Translations under genes and position numbers: made by a program
Notes under the pieces: generated by a model
Told to the model about the DNA's origin: nothing
Database searches by the model: none
What the model saw: the letters and a program-made list of their open reading frames with translations, nothing else
Part shown: piece by piece, positions 63,362 through 64,000 of the stretch
Position numbering within the stretch: the first letter of the stretch is position 1
Layout of the letters: each line of letters begins with the position of its first letter
Assembly: GCF_001426245.1 (NCBI RefSeq)
Contig: NZ_LMCM01000007.1
Coordinates: 310,001-374,000 of the forward strand
Length of the DNA: 64,000 nucleotides
Origin: Phycicoccus sp. Root101
GTDB taxonomy: Bacteria > Actinomycetota > Actinomycetes > Actinomycetales > Dermatophilaceae
Direction of reading: 5' to 3'

Positions 63362-63805
63362 TCAGTGGGTCGCGCGGGCCTCGGCCATCGACTTGAGCTT
63401 CGTCATGGCGTCCATCGTCTGCTTCGGCAGGTCGCGACGGATGAGCGGGGTGAAGAGCTTGCCGAACCCCCGGGTGCCGATGTCGATCGAGTGCGTCAGG
63501 GTCGTGCCCACCCCGTCCGAGGCGGCGACGAAGTCCACCGTGACGTCCATCGTCTTGTCGGTGAACTTCATCGCGAAGTGGCGGTCGGGTTCGCGCGCGA
63601 TGACCTCGCCGTCCATCGAACCCGTGCGCCGGCCGTCGTCGTAGTGGTACTTCAGCTTGGTGCCGACGTCGTTGGCCCCGGCGTCGAGCTTGTCGATCCC
63701 GGTGCACCGCGACAGCCACTGCGGTGTCTGGCTGAAGTCGTCGACGATCGCGAAGACCACGGACGGTGGGGCGCTGACGGACAGCGTGTGTGCGAAGCGG
63801 GGCAT
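63362..63805 (-). CDS. SRPBCC/START-fold protein
   Basis: A 147-residue protein with the SRPBCC layout: FAHTLSVSAPPSVVFAIVDDFSQTPQW at the start (shown in part), central beta strands (FVAASDGVGTTLTHSIDIG) and a long C-terminal helix (MDAMTKLKSMAEAR). Family members bind hydrophobic ligands or act as cyclases or toxin-like coenzyme-Q factors. ATG 63805 is the first start. Nothing notable lies between it and the YegP gene. Confidence 0.82.
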   Translation of the reverse strand: MPRFAHTLSVSAPPSVVFAIVDDFSQTPQWLSRCTGIDKLDAGANDVGTKLKYHYDDGRRTGSMDGEVIAREPDRHFAMKFTDKTMDVTVDFVAASDGVGTTLTHSIDIGTRGFGKLFTPLIRRDLPKQTMDAMTKLKSMAEARATH

Positions 63806-63908
63806 GACAGGTCTCCGGACACGTCGAGGGGTCGTGCAGGGGTGCGGACACCGTACTGCTCCGTGCCACCCTCCGGGTCCGTCGCACGGACGAGTTCGCG
63901 CCGGCAGC

Positions 63909-64000
63909 TAGGGGGTGGGAGGTATGGCGTGCACCTCAAGGCCGGGCGGGGCCGGCCGGGGGCGACGGGGCTCCCGCACCCCTGCCGGTCCACCGTCGGC
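63909..64000 (-). CDS. Possible 3' end of a leftward gene (partial)
   Basis: On the minus strand a frame with no stop enters at the window end and finishes at TAG 63909, encoding a tail ending GLEVHAIPPTP. It is too short to identify and may be chance. Confidence 0.2.

Overview
This is a high-GC (about 70%) actinobacterial chromosome segment spanning the replication origin. The order cca - NUDIX - DUF6049 - murJ - pseudokinase - sigM - trxB - trxA - cwlM - parB - parA - rsmG - jag - yidC - yidD - rnpA - rpmH - dnaA - oriC - dnaN - gnd - recF - dciA - gyrB - gyrA - DUF3566 - tRNA-Ile - DLW-39 - tRNA-Ala is the classic actinobacterial origin region, as in Mycobacterium Rv3907c-Rv0007. The gnd and DLW-39 genes and the gene styles suggest the Micrococcales, perhaps an Intrasporangiaceae-like genus. 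That placement is inference.

Bases 1-23124 hold a cell-surface polysaccharide locus made of two converging operons that meet at a small hairpin near 8600. The rightward arm (2-8597) encodes a giant multi-domain glycosyltransferase, a DUF6270 protein, a heparinase II/III-like protein fused to an alpha/beta hydrolase domain, and a left-handed beta-helix acetyltransferase. The leftward arm (23124 down to 8632) is nine tightly packed genes. They encode a membrane-bound nucleotide-sugar dehydratase/epimerase, a WecA/TagO-type priming transferase, two GT4 glycosyltransferases, an ABC exporter (permease and ATPase), UDP-GlcNAc 2-epimerase, a membrane-anchored beta-propeller protein, and a second DUF6270 protein fused to an alpha/beta hydrolase. 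Together these look like a machine that primes, assembles, exports and edits (acylates, deacylates, possibly cleaves) a surface glycan. Three neighbouring proteins in it appear to share one small beta-sandwich module.

Bases 23298-35574 are the cca-to-cwlM envelope and redox region, with a divergent pair of apparently leaderless promoters between cca and the NUDIX gene and a SigH/SigR-type promoter before trxBA. Bases 35683-42018 are the leftward rpmH-rnpA-yidD-yidC-jag and rsmG-parA-parB groups, with five parS sites, three of them inside the parA coding sequence. A reductase/TetR gene pair with paired operators sits between dnaA and the DnaA-box cluster (oriC). From dnaN (46600) the window runs rightward through gnd, recF and dciA. 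It continues through an accessory stretch (thioesterase, alcohol dehydrogenase, a small Cys/His protein, an M4 protease with an inhibitor-like tail, a lipoprotein) to gyrB-gyrA, two tRNAs, a secreted SGNH hydrolase and three small leftward genes. No insertion sequence, CRISPR array, prophage or rRNA was seen.
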